The translations under genes were made by a program, and so were the position numbers. Positions 1 through 11,718 of a stretch of 64,000 bases of DNA are shown one piece after another; within the stretch, counting starts at the first letter, position 1, and each line of letters starts with the position of its first letter. The stretch is from Lingula anatina (lineage: Eukaryota > Brachiopoda > Lingulata > Lingulida > Lingulidae): assembly GCF_001039355.2 (NCBI RefSeq), contig NW_019774391.1, positions 165,706 to 229,705 on the forward strand, given 5' to 3'. The notes under the pieces were generated by a model. It worked only from the letters and a program-made list of their open reading frames with translations. It did not search any database and was not told the origin of the DNA.

Positions 1-1116
1 TGGAATGTTTTAACATTAAACTGAAAGGTGATAATATGAATTTTCAAGGCAATATTTCAGCTTTAGAAGTACAGACATAATTTGAAAGATGATTATAGTC
101 CTATACTGAAAATCAAACTCTAATTGACATTAAAGTATTACTTTAAATACAGTCGTTTTATTCATCATGGCCATTTTATTTTTCAGTGTTAATATTATCT
201 CAATATCTTTATAGTGAGACTGCAATTGTGGACAGCCTCATGCTTTAAGTTTCGTTACCCCACAAGGCAGTAACATTAGCCTCGTACAATTGACGAATAC
301 CCACACACGACATCTTTTCAAAGAAGCAATGCAATGATTATCCGCATAGTAAAGAAAAAACGCTGACCTCGAAATTTTACTTGGCCAAATTAATGTGCAC
401 AAATACCTGTGAATAATGGTATAATCCCTGTTTACTGGTCCTAATTTATTTGTTTGCAGACATGAACTATACATTTTAATAGGCTAATAATGTACTAGAT
501 TAAATAAGATTCATTGTTAAAATACATCTTGTTAAAATTGAAAGAGTAAAGAGTAAACTACTTTAGTGGAAGAGAGAAATCAAAAACTTCATATCACATG
601 TAAAATTCACAATTTTTCTCAAGTCCTTTGTATTCCTGCACCATAACTTTAATTCATTGTCCGACATAGATATCTCATGATGTAACATGTTGTGGTCCAA
701 TAGTTCTTAAGTAATGTGGCGGCCTCTTTGTATAACGCCGAGGTAAATAAATTAATAATATAATTATAGCTAGTTAAAGTTTCCAAAACAGCATGAATAT
801 GAGAAAAATAATCCACATCATGATTTGTTTTCAACTCCCATAAGACAACAAAGCACCAATTTATCTGAAAGATAAGCATATATATGCGGTTCTGGATCTT
901 CAGGGTACTGTAAGTGAAAATTAGAAATAATTAGCACACTTACGTTTTCTAGCGCTTGGTTGTCAGTTCAGTGGTCTTCGGTTTTTTTAATTCCTTTTAC
1001 ACGTCAACATCTAATTCTATCGCCGCGTGAGGTGACTTTGCTGTCTTATCAAGCAAACAAACATTAGTGCTCTGATCTTAGATAAACCAAGTAATTGAGT
1101 AAACTAAGGTTCCATT

Positions 1117-1244
1117 CAGAACAGTGGACTAACTAGTCTGAGGGTCAAATATGGCCAATCCACTTGAATGATCCCCAACGGGGAATCTATTCAGTGTCTT
1201 TTAGCGGAAAAGACGACAAGCTTTTTAGTCGGTCCACTGTTCTA
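1117..1244. mobile_element. Foldback repeat, related to 47772-47880
   Basis: AGAACAGTGGACTAAC at the left pairs with GTCCACTGTTCT at the right. A related sequence (CATTCAGAACAGCGGACTTA, then GATCAAATACGGC) is found at about 47772-47880 and in its duplicate at about 49482-49590. Confidence 0.55.
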
Positions 1245-1250
1245 AACGCG

Positions 1251-1531
1251 GCCATTCAGAATATATCATCCGAGTATTAACTGATCTGCCTAATAAATAT
1301 GGCTGACCCCTCTTCAATGCGATGCCCCTAAATCCATGATGGTCTTCCCGCCTCCACGCTCGCCGTAGCTGCAGGAGTCTAGCGATTAAACCTCGGGGAT
1401 GATATTTAATTCGTTTAATCCGTTTAATGGAGGCGAGAGGACCATTGAGAATTAGTGGCATCGCTTTTGAAGAGTGGTCGGCCATGTTTAGTCTGCGGAT
1501 CAGTTAATACTCGGACCATCAATTCTGAATG
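1251..1531. mobile_element. Foldback (MITE-like) element
   Basis: Near-palindromic element of about 280 bp. The left arm (CATTCAGAAT...CGAGTATTAACTGATC) is complementary to the right arm (GATCAGTTAATACTCG...ATTCTGAATG), and the inner parts also pair (GCGATGCCCCTAA with TTAGTGGCATCGC). No coding capacity. It resembles the foldback at 17310-17604 in layout, including a central purine/pyrimidine palindrome and terminal GAATGCTCCC. Confidence 0.75.
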
Positions 1532-1949
1532 CTCCCTTATCAGTGATTGGACATAAAATAAAGTTATTTTGACGTTTATACATAAAACGCATCATGAAGG
1601 CGTGTTTATTTTCTAAACCCCAATTGATTTCATAAAGAAAATCAACAATAATATACGCTCGCTACACATGAACCCTTACCCCCCACCCCCCGCCGTCCTT
1701 CTACCATCACGCAAATACTCAGTGAACTCATCAACGCAAAAGGCATACATAAAAGACGATATTTTGTTATCAAGTGACAAGGTTCATCACAATGTTTGGC
1801 ATTCGAAGAAGAGCAAATAAGATGTATACTCGTGATCAGAAATAAGAACATACCCGTGATATCATCCCTTGTTTATTTAAGATACGGGACCTGTTTTAGA
1901 ATACACTGAAATAAGTAAGGGGGATATATTTCCAAAACACTTAGAGACC

Positions 1950-2375
1950 ATTCCCACAGATATTTAGATCGATCTATCCCCCTGGGGTTTCTCACTAGAT
2001 TGCTGTCAGCTTAACCGGCTTAAATGTCTGTCCCTCCTACTACAAGCTGAAAGGGGGTAATTAAGTTTTGTGCACGCTCAGCAAAGCAATAGAGACACGT
2101 AAAAAATTCCTATATACAACTAATATATCTAAACCTGAATGCTTGTTCCATCTGGAGTTAGTATGGTTTTCTTAGACTGGATCCCCATACCTAGATCGAT
2201 CTAAGAGGATCGATCTATCTCCAAGGGGTTTCTCGCTAAATTAGAATCAGCTTAAGCGGTCTAGATATCTGCCACGAATACTGAAGCTGCTTAACGGTAA
2301 TTAATTTCCCCTTGCAGCTTCAATAGGCGCTAAAGCTAAAAGCGAGAATCCTCTTGGAGATAGATCGAGCCACAG
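1950..2375. mobile_element. Two TAGATCGATCTA-type TIR elements
   Basis: Copy 1 starts near 1960 (AGATCGATCTATCCCC, GGGGTTTCTCACTAGATTG). Copy 2 spans about 2205-2372, with ends CGATCTATCTCCAAGG and CTTGGAGATAGATCG in inverted orientation and TTCTCGCT/AGCGAGAA next to them. Related copies lie at 29570-29760 and 46690-46880. Short, non-coding, TIR-bounded: a MITE-like family. Confidence 0.6.
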
Positions 2376-3329
2376 TTAGAACGATAAAGCCTGGGAATGG
2401 CCCCTTAAGCCTCGGTCACAACCGGACGCACGAATTTTAGGATCGTGCGTCCCCTACGAATTTTGGGTGCAGCGGAGGCCGTGGAGTTCGTAGAGGTAGA
2501 GAAAAGTCTGCTTTGCGAGTTGCAAGGGCCACATAAGTTGTCCTTTTAAGCAGTGACGCTGATTGCAAAAGTAGTGCCCTTTTGCGTCAGTTTTGCTTCC
2601 TGTTCTCCCCTTCTTTCTTCTTCCTCTTCCCTTTTTTCTGATATCTAAGCTTCTTTCTCTTGCCTTTTACAAGCATATTAGAAAATAAATTAAGCAAAAA
2701 TTTGAAAAATTTGAAAATTTTTGTACAAGCTACACAGTCGACGTTCATTGTTGGGGGGCGTGGGGTTGACGCACGTGCGACGCATCGCCGGTGTGCTCTC
2801 GACTCTGTTCGTTAGTTGTGAGGGCGTGCGCCTTACTAAACGCGCAAACAGCACTTGCTTCTTCATTGTTTGCGACGTGCGTTTTGTTTGTTTGTTTTTG
2901 TTTTGTTTGTTTTGTTTTTTTTTTTTTACTTTCCGACATGTTTTGACGGCCATTTTGATTATTTGCTTTAAGTTACACGCTAAAGTGCATTCACCAGTCC
3001 TGCTGTGCTCTTCTGATAGGATGTTAAAAGAAGCTCCAAATAACGTATTTTAGCGACTTCTGGTCGTTTTTAACTCGTAAATTGACTGCCATATTGAAAA
3101 AATGCTCAATGTCCCGTAAGTAGCAACCAATCTAATTTTGCTTCTCGACATGATGAATATGTTTCAGCAAGAAAAGTTAACAGGAAAGAACATTGCAGGT
3201 CTCGACTATTGGGCCTATTGGAGTGGCGACTAGACTATACTAGCTGAACGCGTATTTCATTGTCGGAGGGGCCATATCTTCACATTAAATCAAAATGCAT
3301 ATTACCCCAAATAATTGGGTATGTCTTAA

Positions 3330-5100
3330 TTCTATTCTGGCCAACCCGTTCCACGTTACGTTTTTGCCGTCATTTTCGTATTTTCTTCTATACACAGATC
3401 CAGGGTGTCAGAACAAGAACATTTGTCTCTCTCATGCACGTCAAACAACAAGGTGAATTAATTGGTGTGGTTATAAATTGCAAAATTTACACCTTCGTGT
3501 AAGTGATACGCAGAAATGTTGTGGCATATTTCGGTAACTTGGAAATTGAGCACGAAGACTGGTCTTTTTTCCTACTTTGAATCCCCATTGATAACTGAGG
3601 TACCTGTCGAGGAACGGGTTTATCTGAGACAACAAGCTTCAGAAACTGGTATAAAGTCAGTACCTGGATGAAAAAATGACGTCATGCGGATTTGTGGCAA
3701 CTGCCCGAGAAAATGACTCTGATAATTAATTCTATGGTGCAGTATTGTCATTGCTTTTCTGACTCTGCTTTTCTCCCTTGATCCCTGCTTTCTTGAACAT
3801 AACACTTGATTTTCTCTATAGATTAGACAATTCAACACATTTATAGTTGACGAATAAATATCCACAACCAGACCAATAAATATCCCCAAATATAATATAA
3901 CTTGAATGGAATACTAAATGCTAATGAAATAAATACTAATGACCTGTAAGTAACATTTAGTTTGAATTTACTGAAATCGTAGATGCAATTCTCTTTTGAA
4001 AAAAACATTCATTTTAGCAATTTTAGTGTATTGGAATCAAAATATCAGAAAGTTTACCCCATGACTAAGTTATCAGTATTGACAATGATCATTGAAGTTA
4101 ATACCGTAAAAACAGGCGTCCGTAAGTTTATTACCGGACCATAAATATCGAGAATATTGCTGTCTCCTTGCAAGCACACATATCGCTCATGCATCCAGGT
4201 AATAATTAGCAAACCTTACGTTTGAATTCAAACATCAACAGTTGTGACTTCAAACAATAATATGCAAACTATGTATGTATCTTTATTGCGTTCATAATCA
4301 ACATAATATTACCTAAAGTAATCAACAACGTTGACCTTTGGTAACTAAAACAATTCAATTTTTTCAGTTTTAATCTGTGACCAGTTGATTTCTTCTTAAT
4401 CGCTGCGTGAGGTGATTTGAGTGTTTCACCCGACAATCACATCTTAGTTTTCTTATCAAAAACAAACCAACTACTGACGTAAACAATTAGTGATAAGGCA
4501 AACTGCAGCATGCCTCACAAAGATAGATTTACTATTAAAAATAATATCATATTGATATAAAATTATGTCATGTTACTGCATTTCAGTTTATCGTTTAATC
4601 AGTTTTTATATGTCTGGGAACAAAGGTAAAATACCGCTTACAGACAAGATTTCTGTATATTCAAGTTTAAAAAAATATGATGATTAATAACAAGCAAAAA
4701 CCATTGTAACCTGTTTAGAAATATAAACATGCTACATGTAGTTGCAAATAGACCCTCAACCCTTACCCCCGCCTCAGCACTCAAGAAAGAAACAAACAAA
4801 GGTTTTAATGTTAGATGCGACGTTCAAAGAGAGACATATTTTATCATTTATAATCATTTGATTTGAACTGCAGAGGAAAGCAAGGAAGATATTTAAACGT
4901 GACTAAATAAAAGGGGGATATACCTGTAATATCATCATGTGCTCACTCAGGACATGGACTTATTTATAGAAATATTAATGGCGAACAATATCACCTGTAA
5001 TACTAATACAGTGTAGCAAGTTTGTTTTAACTTCAGTTATGTAATTGCTATATGAAGTGCAGGTAATAATTAGCAAACCTTACGTAAGTATCGCTTATGA
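3330..5100. repeat. Segment homologous to the 3' flank of gene B (15540-16600)
   Basis: ACAGATCCAGGG(T/C)(G/T)TC with the following 100 bp at about 3395 matches about 15585. The text around CGCTGCGTGAGGTGATTTG at about 4401 matches CGCTGCTTGAGGTGAGTTTG at about 16105. Divergence is moderate. It shows that the duplicated unit of this cluster, about 12 kb, includes the intergenic DNA. Confidence 0.7.
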
Positions 5101-5299
5101 TATAGGTTTCAGGTATCACTGCAATATTTATGCCTAAATAATAGACTAATACTCCTTTCTGCAAGGTACACCCTAACAAAATGAATTTAGTTAGGACCAT
5201 GAGGAACGGTTTGTAGGCCTATCTAAAAAATAAGTTTGTTTGTATACTACATAGAATACCAATATATAAATAAATAATATAAAATACAACCAAAACTGG

Positions 5300-5305
5300 T
5301 TTATT
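5300..5305 (-). promoter_or_regulatory. Candidate polyadenylation signal of gene A
   Basis: AATAAA on the minus strand about 250 bp beyond the gene A stop codon. Only the hexamer supports it. Confidence 0.3.
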
Positions 5306-5321
5306 CCAAAGTATATGTTAC

Positions 5322-5408
5322 ACACTAAAGACTATAATTGAGTTCTGCCCGTTGCTCCCCAGGGTGATATCATCATGCGTGTGGTACTGTGTAGTTGCCA
5401 GTACAGTC

Positions 5409-5476
<68 letters not shown>

Positions 5477-5575
5477 AGCACTAAAGACTATAACTGAGTT
5501 CTGCCCGTTGTGTTCCCCAGGGTGCAGTCATGCTACTCGTGATACTCTGCAGTTGTCAGTACAGTCCACTTCCTC
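5322..5575. repeat. Partial duplicate of gene A last exon/3' UTR around an (AT)n tract
   Basis: About 90 bp (from ACTAAAGACTATAA through GTCAGTACAGTCCACT) occurs twice, at about 5322-5411 and 5475-5570, separated by an (AT)n run at 5412-5474. The right copy includes the stop codon of gene A; the left copy is a diverged fragment ending where the exon would continue. Probably a local duplication with microsatellite growth between the copies. Confidence 0.75.
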
Positions 5576-5630
5576 CTGGGTGAGGGAGGGAGCTCGGTCT
5601 GGGATATACCTGCGGCCTTTTGATAGAATA
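5556..5630 (-). CDS. Gene A exon 9: C-terminus and stop
   Basis: 75 nt: YSIKRPQVYPRPSS followed by LPHPGGSGLY and TGA. The acceptor is TTTTCCAG. It was assigned because gene B has the same exon at 16789-16863, with an identical first 15 residues and the same SGLY ending in the same phase. The proline/tyrosine motif VYPRPSS is the most conserved part of the tail. Confidence 0.8.
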   Translation of the reverse strand, partial: YSIKRPQVYPRPSSLPHPGGSGLY

Positions 5631-8600
5631 CTGGAAAACAAACAAACGTAGAATATTACTAGCATGGTGTATAAATTTGTATGAAAACTGTTTACATATG
5701 TTTGTAAAAATACAACATCGGCAAAATGGAGCTGCTCTTTGCTAGGCCAACTTTTATAAAAACGCAGTAGCTGCTGCACGACAGGTTTCATATTATCTTC
5801 CCTGGCATCAACTGAATAATGTAGCGGTTCCAGACAAAAATGAGTTATAAAGTATGAAAAAAAGTTTGGCTCTCCCGGGGCTGAGTGCCTTACTTTAAGT
5901 ACCTTGCGTGTTCGATATCATTATTTTTTATATCAGCAATAAAGACACATTCTTTTGGAAATTTGTGATCGTAGAGATCAATATATTTCAAGGTCACCCC
6001 CATCCCCTTAATTAGATGTTCACCTCCCTTCTACACTCATCATTAGGGCCAGTTACAAGGTACAATATTAGAGTGTCACCGATAACCTGCCAAGGAGAAG
6101 AGATAGATGAACGTCTTATCAGCTCATTCAAATTGGCACACAGCAATGCGCTACACTCCATTTACAGTGACGACTGTACGTAGAATTACAGACTAATCTC
6201 AACAAACACAATGCTACTTATTTACAGTAAAATACTTCAACAAATACTAACGTCAGCCTTCGGGTCGACGTGATCAAGATTGACTTGGAAACCCATGCTG
6301 TACCCAGGACCATATAGGCTACCGTCTCCGCCTTGTTGATACACCTGGCAGAAACACAAGTGAACCCATACTAAATAATATATACCACAAAAGGGTATTT
6401 CGTATATGCATATATTTTTGTGCTTTCTGGGCCTTTTGTTCAAAGTTCATCACAGCAAAGCACTATTAATCTCCTAAAGGAAGATTTAACAAGATTTTGC
6501 AATCGATAACATACAAGTTCAACTTTTATTTCAATCGGCAACGTACTGGATTGTTTATCTTATGGAATGCCCACGCATGCGATGGCTGTGTTGTTCTAAA
6601 CAACGTAATTGAAAAATAGTCACATTGAAAATATAATATGTGTCAAGTTCAAATTTACTCTTTTATTATTAACAGGACTAATGAAAATCCAACTGAAAAA
6701 AGGCAGATAGTTGATTAAGCTGTAAAGAAAAGCACAAAAGCATGCATGGATAAATTAACTCGTGAAACTAATATTCTTCATCGCCACAATAACAGAAGAT
6801 AAATATGACAACACTATGGTGATAATGAAAATATTACATATACCTCATTATCATACACATATTGTTCCTTTTTTAACATCTGGCTCCTAGTTTCGGACGA
6901 AGTGTCCGAGGCAGTATCGTCGTTTGAATTCATTTTATCAGAATGGAGACCGTGATACCTGAAATATAGGAGAAGTTCAGAGAAGGATTTCACCGGCTGT
7001 GTTATGTTAAAAAATTAATTGATTTTTGAGGCTATCCAGGTGAAAACCCTCTATTCACAAAAGATAAGCTTGCATGTATAGAAAAGCAGGTATAGGTCAG
7101 GGAGGGTGACACCATCATCCTCCTTTCCTGATGAAGATGTTCCGTTAGATATCGAGATATTGGAGGTAAATATTTCAATATTAAGCCTTTGATTGAAGAA
7201 AAAAATACTTTACTTTTACAAGAAATGTCATCTATTTCTGATTTAAGCTTTAGGTCATGATTTGGATAATGAATGCCTGATATTTTTTAAAGGTAATAAG
7301 ATGACCGTTATATCTTTGAAAATATCCGTTTGCTCACTTACTTGCTCCGTTTCGCTACGTTCCAATACCGTCGCCTCCAAATCACAACTAACACAATCGT
7401 GATTGCGATGACTATCAGCAGCGCCCCGCCCACAGAGGTGGTGATGTAGATCACTATGTCCAGTTTAACTGCTGCCCTGGACACCGTGCAGTTGACACCA
7501 GAATAGGTTATCGTCTGCGTGACTGTTTCCTCAGTGTTACACCTGTAATAACAATTCCATCAAACTGGTGTAATCTTGGTCTATATATTATTTTAATCCT
7601 GTTAGATATGAGTTACTTTTTATTCTTTGTGAACATTTTTCCAAACATATTTTTCAATCAAGATATTTGCTTTAATTTTTGTGCTATTAATATATTTTCG
7701 ATAATGTTACTGAAATAAATTGTCATACTGCTGTACCCGGTTGGATAATGTTGATATTTTATACTTGTAGTTGATTTCCTAAATTAATTGTAACTTGTGT
7801 ATCCTCAGACTTTCTCTAAATGCCCTAAATAAAAAAACGATTTTCATGCAATTGTATCAGCGAATCAACAACATTTACAAAAGAAAAGAAATCAACAAAA
7901 ATATTTAGAAAAAAATCCATAAACTGTAAATGAAAACGGTACAGAAACTAAATAGCAGCAGACGGTTTGCAGCGGCAGGAAAAAAATCCTGAATGTGATA
8001 AGTGTCCCCACCCAGACGACCCGAAGATCTAAAAAAAACGGGCATATTAGGCTTCGTTCACATGAAAAATCTATTTTCTAAAAATCTATTTTCTATTCGC
8101 GGTATCTTGTGATCACGGTCTATGCCCTGAATACCCCGCGGCGTAATTACTGGCAGCGCGAAACAGTTACTTCCAAAGCTGTAATTAATTCTTGGCAGCG
8201 CGCGGAGTGATCTTATTGCTTTTAGTGTAGAATTGGCATTATACAATAAGTCCACCTATAAATGTACATGTGAGAATCATGCCGTTATCAGCACATACAT
8301 GTCACCAAAGTCTGAACGAGAAAAATAAACATAACCTACGATAACCTAACGTTACTGCGCTGTAGCAATTTTTACATTTACAAACTATGTAAAATTGAGG
8401 GCAATTAATATAATATAATATAATATAATATAATATAATATAATATAATATAATAGTTGGTACGTTTTAAGAAAGCGGAAAAACTAATATCTTAAGATAT
8501 ACTGATTTCATAAAGAAAAAAGGGCTTTTGGGCACACAATCTACACTTACCTGCAGGTTGGAGTAAAGCTGGGTGAGAGAACAGAGCAAGTTCCATGGCC

Positions 8601-9740
8601 ATTACACATCCAGTTGACACATTTGGAGACACATTCTACACCACCTGCATGCGGTCTAACCTCACATGCGTATTCACGGGTTTTCGTCTTCTCGGCGCAA
8701 ATGTCGATGTTACCATCAAGTATGCATGGGTCTTGTATTAATTTTCCTGCAGTAATAAGTGAAAAGAAACCCATAATAGCCCGTACATTTCTTCAAATAT
8801 ATTGGAAAGGAATTATTTAAGGAAACCATACTCAACATGAAATGAAACAATAGAATTAAAGGAGGGTATAATATAAAAAGTCATTAGATATTCCCACAAG
8901 AAGTAGATAACAGATTAATAATCACGTTTAATTCTTTGACTCTTTATCAATTTTAGTTCACGTTTGTGTCTCAGAAAAGAAGGCGATTTGACAACCTAAT
9001 TAATAACGCACCTTAGAAAATGTACGTAGCAAAGTGTACTTTGTACTTTACAAAACTCATCATTATTATCATCATCATTAATGAGATTAAGCAGGATGCA
9101 TTGCCTTTTTAAAACCAGAATGTATACAGATTGAACAGAAATGGAACTTCCATTTAAAAGTGATATAAACACTGTGTACCTCGTCAAACTCACCTATTTT
9201 CTGTAATTCATTAAGTGCATACTGTTCGTCCGAACCGTATATCTTGTTATCCACTTTTACTTGAAGAGTTCTGTTGCCACCCAAAACGTCTTTAATTGTG
9301 GTCAATGCATCATTGGAATTGCCAGAATTATTTAGGAACACTTTCAGGGCAAAAATTAGGTTGTAATCGATTATGATGCTCCCTTTGCTGCAAAATAATT
9401 GTAACAAACCGATCCCCATTATTATTCTTATTATTATGTAAATAGCTATCAAATCATAGATAAAGACCGATTGTTACAGGTACGTCTATATGTATTGTTT
9501 GGCGGTTCTAAATTTTGTATCACTTATGTTAAATTGAAATACCTGAATTTGGTTATTTCCACTCCAAGAAGACCCTCCATTCCAGTTGAATTAAATGTAG
9601 TGAATATCTGAAATGCAATTGATAAACTCGATAAATTTTACCACGGGAGATACCACCATTCTTGAATCTTAATACAATATTGATGCATACACATCACCGT
9701 AACATGAATCATTTCATAGGTACGTAAGGAGTGATGGTTC

Positions 9741-9824
<84 letters not shown>

Positions 9825-11718
9825 TTAAAATGTATTACCTGTACCTACGCTTAGCCAGCTAAGTCCGCTAGAAACCGTAGTTCGCTCCCCTTTACAGGTG
9901 ACATTCGTCCCATATATTTACCCAATACTCAGACTAACCTGTAGTAATCACCTGGGACCCTGAGCTTCCACCCTTAATGTATAGGACTACCATTCCTGGC
10001 ACATTTGTTCTTTGACATACCCACTAAGGGGAAAAAACTCATATACCACCGTACCAAACCTCAAAGAACCCGCTGTAATCATTACAATGTGCCCGTTCTT
10101 GTAACAACCGTAAACGTTTAAGAAGTCAAAAAAATAAGTTAGTCTTGCTTTCCCTCATTTATGCACCTTCATTTTCAAATTCAGTATTACCTCGAGTTGA
10201 AATGAAGTCATTTTTCTGTCGTGTTGAATTTAGTTTAGTCATATCATAGATTAACGTTAGTCTGATGACAAAAACAGAAATACTAAAGTGGAATTAACTA
10301 GGATTCCCCAAACTCCTGAACGAGGTATATAGTTTAATTTTTATTCATATTCTTTGAACTATAAAGTGTCAATGCTGTGCGTGCCTCTGCCTGAGTATGT
10401 ACCAACAAACTATACATTCTCCCTTTAATGATAAAAAAACCACCCATAAAATATATTATTACTCTTATACGAATCTACAAGCTATAAAACTAACGATAAC
10501 GAATAACAGACCTGGTTCTCTAAATCAGCTTTCTTCTCTTCAAAGGTGGTCTTTAAATCATCGAAACTTGCGTTGAATTTCAACGACAGAGGAACACGTT
10601 TCTCGAGGGTTTCCAGAAATGTTGACTCTGTTATAAAAATATTATACTTGACACAAGGAGACAAGGAGAAGAAAAACATTTTAAAAATTGCTCGAATGGC
10701 TTCTGTGACATTCTGTACAGTGCAGGCTATTCGTTATATCCTGAAAACACGTTTAAGTCGCATACATTAAGTAAAAGACAGCGTTCACATTAAAGTTACT
10801 TCTTCTTGTTGGGGTAAAAGTAATTTCATTAATATTGAAACCATCCAAGTAAGAGCCAAATAGATAAAATAACAAAGGAATGGATTGTCTGTCGCACAAA
10901 CCTATATTTATCCTCTGTGGAATATCTTGCTTGCTGGCAGTAGTTGTAGGATCCTCAGAAGGTTTAGGAGATGTGGGCGTATTTTTCGTCAATGTTGTTA
11001 AAGGAATTGAGGTAACAGTACCAGGGGCGGTACTTGACAACACTTGGGATGACAACGAAATCAGTTCAGTGGATATTCGGATGGTGGTTTCATTTCCAAA
11101 GTCACCTGAACCATCCCCTGAATCTCCAGATCCAAAGTCCGATTGATCACGACGTCTGTGTCGAATCCTTGAACTGCTCAACCTTGACGAGCCATAGGTC
11201 ATAGTAAGATCCATTGTTGTGGGTTTCCCGTGCGGGGGTCGTATTGTTTGACTGAGCGAGAGTAGTCTATCTTGTTTTCTAGAAGGAATATTAAAATGTT
11301 TGTCGTTTGCTTTCTTAATTTCACCTTCACTGGTTTTATCTGTTTGTTTCAGAGAGGCATATTTATTATCTATCTTATTTTCTGGTTTTTTGAAATCAGA
11401 AACCATTATAAATTCAGCAAAATCGTCCTCGTCAGCTGGATCTCCATGTAACAGTTGCAACTTTTTTGTCTCATCCTGTATTTTAGTGATTTTAGTGGTT
11501 GTTGGTCCAGCCTGTATGTTCTCTTCTCTCAGTGTGTCGCTTTGACCTGTTGGATGTTCCATACTTTCTTGGGGTAGAACAGTACCCTGCATGTACCCTG
11601 CCGTGTTTGAGGAAACATCGATCTTGCCTTGTATTTTCTCATTTGGAAAAGACAATAGAGTTGCTGATCCATCTAAAGACATCTGCAAAAATAAACAGAG
11701 AAGGCCCCGAAGAAGCAT
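5556..11718 (-). CDS. Gene A: SEA/EGF transmembrane mucin-like proteoglycan (9 exons, 623 aa)
   Basis: Predicted type I membrane glycoprotein. Exons in transcript order: 10902-11718, 10512-10627, 9543-9607, 9194-9387, 8551-8746, 7342-7542, 6844-6958, 6252-6344, 5556-5630; they sum to 1872 nt with phases that join without a break. Layout by residue: hydrophobic leader 1-20, Ser/Thr/charged ectodomain to about 272, SEA domain about 273-398 with G335-S336-III, Cys-rich/EGF region about 400-481, membrane span about 491-517 followed by WRRR stop-transfer residues, cytoplasmic tail to 623. The order SEA-EGF-TM is that of membrane mucins (MUC13/MUC17 type) and interphotoreceptor matrix proteoglycans; orthology to either is not claimed. 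The start was set at the Met before a leucine-rich leader; an alternative is an upstream exon spliced to an acceptor at 11683-11684. Gene B, 11 kb away, has the same exon plan, which strongly supports the model. Confidence 0.85.
6252..6344 (-). CDS. Gene A exon 8: tyrosine-rich tail
   Basis: 93 nt, 31 codons, phase 0 at both ends, so it could be skipped without a frameshift. Begins VYQQGGDGSLYGPGYSMGFQ and ends DHVDPKAD. Acceptor TGCCAG|GTGTAT, donor GAC|GTTAGT. Gene B's exon 8 aligns along its full length. Confidence 0.8.
6844..6958 (-). CDS. Gene A exon 7: juxtamembrane cytoplasmic tail
   Basis: 115 nt, 38 whole codons after the split Lys. Starts YHGL, a YxxPhi-type sorting signal next to the membrane, then a Ser/Thr/Asp-rich stretch (DDTASDTSSETRS) resembling CK2 sites, and ends with YVYDNE. 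Gene B's exon has the same length and the same DTASDTSS core. Confidence 0.8.
7342..7542 (-). CDS. Gene A exon 6: EGF end, membrane span
   Basis: 201 nt. Encodes the end of the EGF module (ITYSGVNC), a short stalk, then a hydrophobic segment of about 27 residues beginning near LDIVIYITTSVGGALLIVIA, ended by WRRRYWNVAKRS. The Gly-Gly-Ala in the span and the arginines on the cytoplasmic side fit a single-pass type I membrane anchor. About 95% identical to gene B exon 6 by manual count, well above the SEA exons. Confidence 0.88.
8406..8455. repeat. (TAATA)n pentanucleotide microsatellite
   Basis: About ten units in gene A intron 5. The same motif recurs as a longer tract at 39551-39615. Confidence 0.9.
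8551..8746 (-). CDS. Gene A exon 5: cysteine-rich and EGF-like module
   Basis: 196 nt, entered in phase 1 and left in phase 2. Four cysteines (PCILDG, ICAEKT, YACEV, VECVS) precede an EGF-like core: SKC, WMCNGHGTC, PTC, completed by RC and the C of YSGVNC from exon 6. Acceptor CAG|GAAAAT and donor TGCAG|GTAAGT are good. The module sits between the SEA domain and the membrane, as in SEA/EGF mucins. Confidence 0.85.
9194..10627 (-). CDS. Gene A exons 2-4: SEA domain
   Basis: Exons 10512-10627 (116 nt), 9543-9607 (65 nt) and 9194-9387 (194 nt) join in frame. Exon 2 begins ESTFLETLEKRVPLSLKF, the N-terminal SEA strand/helix region; exon 3 gives IFTTFNSTGMEGLLGVEI; exon 4 begins with KGSIIIDYN. 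The G-S-I-I-I matches the GSVVV-type autoproteolysis motif of SEA domains, in which the chain breaks between Gly and Ser and the halves stay associated. Several NxS/T sequons are visible, for example NNSG. Confidence 0.85.
9744..9819. repeat. (AT)n microsatellite
   Basis: About 38 units in gene A intron 2. Similar (AT)n tracts lie at 5412-5474 and about 38178-38250. Confidence 0.92.
10902..11718 (-). CDS. Gene A exon 1: leader and proteoglycan-like ectodomain
   Basis: 272 codons plus one base (phase 1), ending at an ATAG|GTTTGT donor. Begins MLLRGLLCLFLQMSLDGSA, a plausible signal peptide. Residues 184-190 read RIRHRRR, a furin-type polybasic site. They are followed at 191-208 by DQSDFGSGDSGDGSGDFG, three Ser-Gly pairs among acidic residues, as in heparan/chondroitin sulfate attachment sites. 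The stretch after it is Thr/Ser/Pro-rich and likely O-glycosylated. It has no 20-residue repeat like genes B and C. Confidence 0.8.

Larger units (their letters stand above)
900..1930. repeat. Segment related to 13830-14170
   Basis: Matching landmarks include GTGACTTTGCTGTCTTATC near 1030 against GTGACATTGCTGTCTTATC near 13890. AGCAAATAAGATGTAT near 1810 also matches AGCAAATAAGATGCAT near 14065, each followed by the ACACCCGT/ATACCCGT stretch. Spacing to the partner is about 12-13 kb, in line with duplication of the whole gene A/B unit. Confidence 0.55.
1..5290. other. Region downstream of gene A, no gene recognised
   Basis: Short reading frames only, none with recognisable domains or codon pattern. 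Contains foldback elements near 1.1-1.5 kb, two TAGATCGATCTA-type elements at about 1.95-2.4 kb, and at 3.3-5.1 kb a segment homologous to the 3' flank of gene B. Confidence 0.6.

Noticed and set aside
9087-9452. 121-codon single frame as a complete protein
   Set aside because: Only the middle part (9194-9387) is coding, as SEA exon 4 of gene A; the ends are intron read-through.
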